14,873 nucleotides of DNA from Candidatus Omnitrophota bacterium (GTDB taxonomy: Bacteria > Omnitrophota > 4484-213): the NCBI GenBank assembly GCA_003645805.1, contig QNCL01000015.1:1-14873 (forward strand). Direction: 5' to 3'. The notes beneath the pieces are model-generated. The model did no database searches and was not told where the DNA came from. It was given only the letters and a program-made list of their open reading frames with translations. The position numbers were made by a program, and so were the translations under genes. Positions within the stretch are counted from its first letter, which is position 1. The number at the start of each line of letters is the position of its first letter. Positions 13,409 through 14,873 of the stretch are shown one piece after another.

Positions 13409-14873
13409 CGAAAGCAAGAAAAATAAAAAGGAAGCAGAGAGAAAAGCAGAGTGGAGGATGTTATTTATCTGGCTACTTATAGGGTTTTTTTTTATCTATC
13501 TCTATAAATTCTCTCCTTTCGCTGAGAAACTTACCTCCTATCCTCTTTCTTATCCCGAATTCTATGCTATGGTTTCTCAAAACAAAGAGAGTCCTCAGAT
13601 CAAGGCTTGTTATAAGACAGGGGAACTTATTCAAGGAGAGATGCACGATGGTAGGTTTTTTAGGGTCTATGTGCCCGAAGATGATCCGGATCTGATAAGG
13701 GCTATCCGTGAGAATGTGCCGAGATTTGAGATTAAGCCCGAGAGGACTTTTCTTTCTGCCCTTTTCTTCTCTTTCCTTCCCAGTTTTCTGTTTATTGTTC
13801 TGATTTGGTATCTGGCGCATAAAGGGATTCAACAAGGAGGAGCGAAGATATTTTCTTTTGGAAAGAGCAGGGCAAAACTTCTTCAGGATACTACAAAGGT
13901 GACCTTTAAAGATGTGGCAGGAGTGGATGAGGCAAAAGAGGAGTTGAAAGAGATAATTGAGTTTCTAAAAAATCCTAAGAAGTATCAGAAGTTGGGAGGA
14001 AGGATTCCCAAAGGTGTGCTCCTGATGGGTCCCCCGGGTTGCGGCAAGACGATATTAGCACGAGCAGTGGCGGGAGAAGCAGGAGTGCCTTTTTTCTCTA
14101 TTAGCGGTTCAGATTTTGTAGAGATGTTTGTAGGGGTAGGAGCGAGTCGGGTGCGCGACCTCTTTGAACAGGCAAGGAAAGCAGCAAAAACAGAGAATAA
14201 GGGGTGCATCATCTTTATTGATGAGATTGATGCTGTAGGAAGACAGAGGTTTGCGGGAATAGGAGCGGTGCATGACGAAAGGGAGCAAACTCTAAATGCT
14301 TTATTGGTAGAGATGGATGGGTTTGATACGCGCGAGGGAGTGATTCTTATCGGTGCGACCAATCGCCCCGATGTGCTTGATGTTGCTCTTTTAAGACCAG
14401 GGCGATTTGACCGCCAGATTGTAATTGATAAACCCGATATAAAAGGCCGAGAGGAGATCTTGAAGGTGCATATCCGCAAGGTTAAATTGAGCGAGGATGT
14501 GGATTTGCACTCTATTGCTTGTCAGACCCCGGGTTTTTCAGGAGCAGATTTAGCCAATCTGGTAAATGAAGCCGCTCTGTTAGCGGTGCGTCGGAATAAG
14601 AATGCAGTAGGAATGGAGGAACTGGAGGCGTCTATTGAGCGGGTAATGGCTGGTCCAGAGAGAAAGAGCAGGGTGATCAGCGAGGAGGAGAAAAAGATTG
14701 TTAGTTATCATGAGTCCGGACATGCCCTTCTTTCTCTACTCATCCTCAATGGAGAGCAACTGCATAAAGTCTCTGTGCTTCCGCGAGGAACAGCAGCACT
14801 GGGATACACAATGCAGATGCCTTTGAAAGACCGCTACCTGATTAGCAAGAAGGAGTTATTGGATAAACTTACG
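13392..14873 (+). CDS. ftsH: ATP-dependent zinc metalloprotease FtsH (3' end beyond window)
   Basis: Membrane-bound AAA+ protease that degrades membrane and regulatory proteins; 494 codons are visible and the frame is open at the window end. The basic cytoplasmic start (1-22) leads to membrane segment 1 (about 23-40), a periplasmic domain (about 41-118) and membrane segment 2 (about 119-141). The AAA domain follows: Walker A GPPGCGKT at 213-220, pore loop MFVGVG at 245-250, Walker B IIFIDEID at 273-280, second region of homology with RPGRFDRQ at 335-342. The zinc site HESGH is at 440-444. Usual forms are GPPGTGKT and HEAGH; both changes spare catalytic residues. The third zinc ligand (Asp) lies beyond the window. 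ATG 13392 has AAGGAG at 13381-13386 and overlaps tilS by 17 bases. An hpt gene, often between tilS and ftsH, is absent here. Confidence 0.95.
   Translation, partial: MEKNINESKKNKKEAERKAEWRMLFIWLLIGFFFIYLYKFSPFAEKLTSYPLSYPEFYAMVSQNKESPQIKACYKTGELIQGEMHDGRFFRVYVPEDDPDLIRAIRENVPRFEIKPERTFLSALFFSFLPSFLFIVLIWYLAHKGIQQGGAKIFSFGKSRAKLLQDTTKVTFKDVAGVDEAKEELKEIIEFLKNPKKYQKLGGRIPKGVLLMGPPGCGKTILARAVAGEAGVPFFSISGSDFVEMFVGVGASRVRDLFEQARKAAKTENKGCIIFIDEIDAVGRQRFAGIGAVHDEREQTLNALLVEMDGFDTREGVILIGATNRPDVLDVALLRPGRFDRQIVIDKPDIKGREEILKVHIRKVKLSEDVDLHSIACQTPGFSGADLANLVNEAALLAVRRNKNAVGMEELEASIERVMAGPERKSRVISEEEKKIVSYHESGHALLSLLILNGEQLHKVSVLPRGTAALGYTMQMPLKDRYLISKKELLDKLT

Noticed and set aside
13473..14479. Long open frames on the minus strand (13473-13835 and 13985-14479), with similar ones at 1551-2087 and 3401-3742
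   Set aside because: They lie antisense to ftsH, proS and the TyrA-CMK gene, whose products are clearly recognisable. The antisense proteins are Ser/Pro/Leu-rich with no known domain, as expected from purine-rich coding strands.
1..14873. CRISPR array, insertion sequence, prophage or riboswitch
   Set aside because: I saw no spaced direct repeats, transposase or integrase motif, terminal inverted repeats or leader region long enough for a riboswitch. Apart from the methyltransferase end, the window looks like vertically inherited chromosome.

Overview
This window reads as a stretch of chromosome from an uncultured diderm bacterium. An outer-membrane-type lipoprotein with an OmpA-like domain and a SPOR protein imply an outer membrane and peptidoglycan. 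Arginine is mostly AGA/AGG and the coding strand is very purine-rich. The FtsH sequence (NALLVEMDGF rather than NQLLVEMDGF) reminds me of PVC-superphylum or Omnitrophota-like candidate phyla. That placement is a guess from memory, not a search result. Every gene lies on the + strand and packing is very tight, with many stop/start overlaps.

Region 1 (1-1163): a beta-class DNA methyltransferase of a type II restriction-modification family. A 216-base non-coding stretch follows that looks like the wreck of a partner gene, possibly the restriction enzyme.

Region 2 (1164-5254): an overlapping housekeeping run. It holds an unusually short prolyl-tRNA synthetase lacking the editing insertion domain, a single-ORF fusion of prephenate dehydrogenase (TyrA) with cytidylate kinase (CMK), a PlsC-type acyltransferase and IspH of the MEP isoprenoid pathway.

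Region 3 (5251-9762): seven small genes directed mostly at the envelope: a TPR protein, an OmpA-type lipoprotein, a membrane-anchored SPOR protein, a secreted HEAT/TPR protein, a nucleotidyltransferase-fold protein whose catalytic acids are replaced by Asn, a TPM-domain protein and a Yip1-type membrane protein. They appear to continue the same transcription unit. No promoter or terminator is visible between them.

Region 4 (9763-14873): tRNA-Val(GAC), a coiled-coil zinc-ribbon protein, a GuaB3-type IMPDH/GMPR relative, an elongator-type tRNA-Met(CAT), the tRNA-Ile lysidine synthetase TilS, and FtsH, which runs off the window end. tilS and ftsH overlap. This recalls the conserved tilS-hpt-ftsH order without hpt.

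I found no mobile element, CRISPR array, riboswitch or convincing terminator. The most notable points are the INS-less ProS, the TyrA-CMK fusion, the probable restriction-gene relic and the little-characterised envelope gene run.
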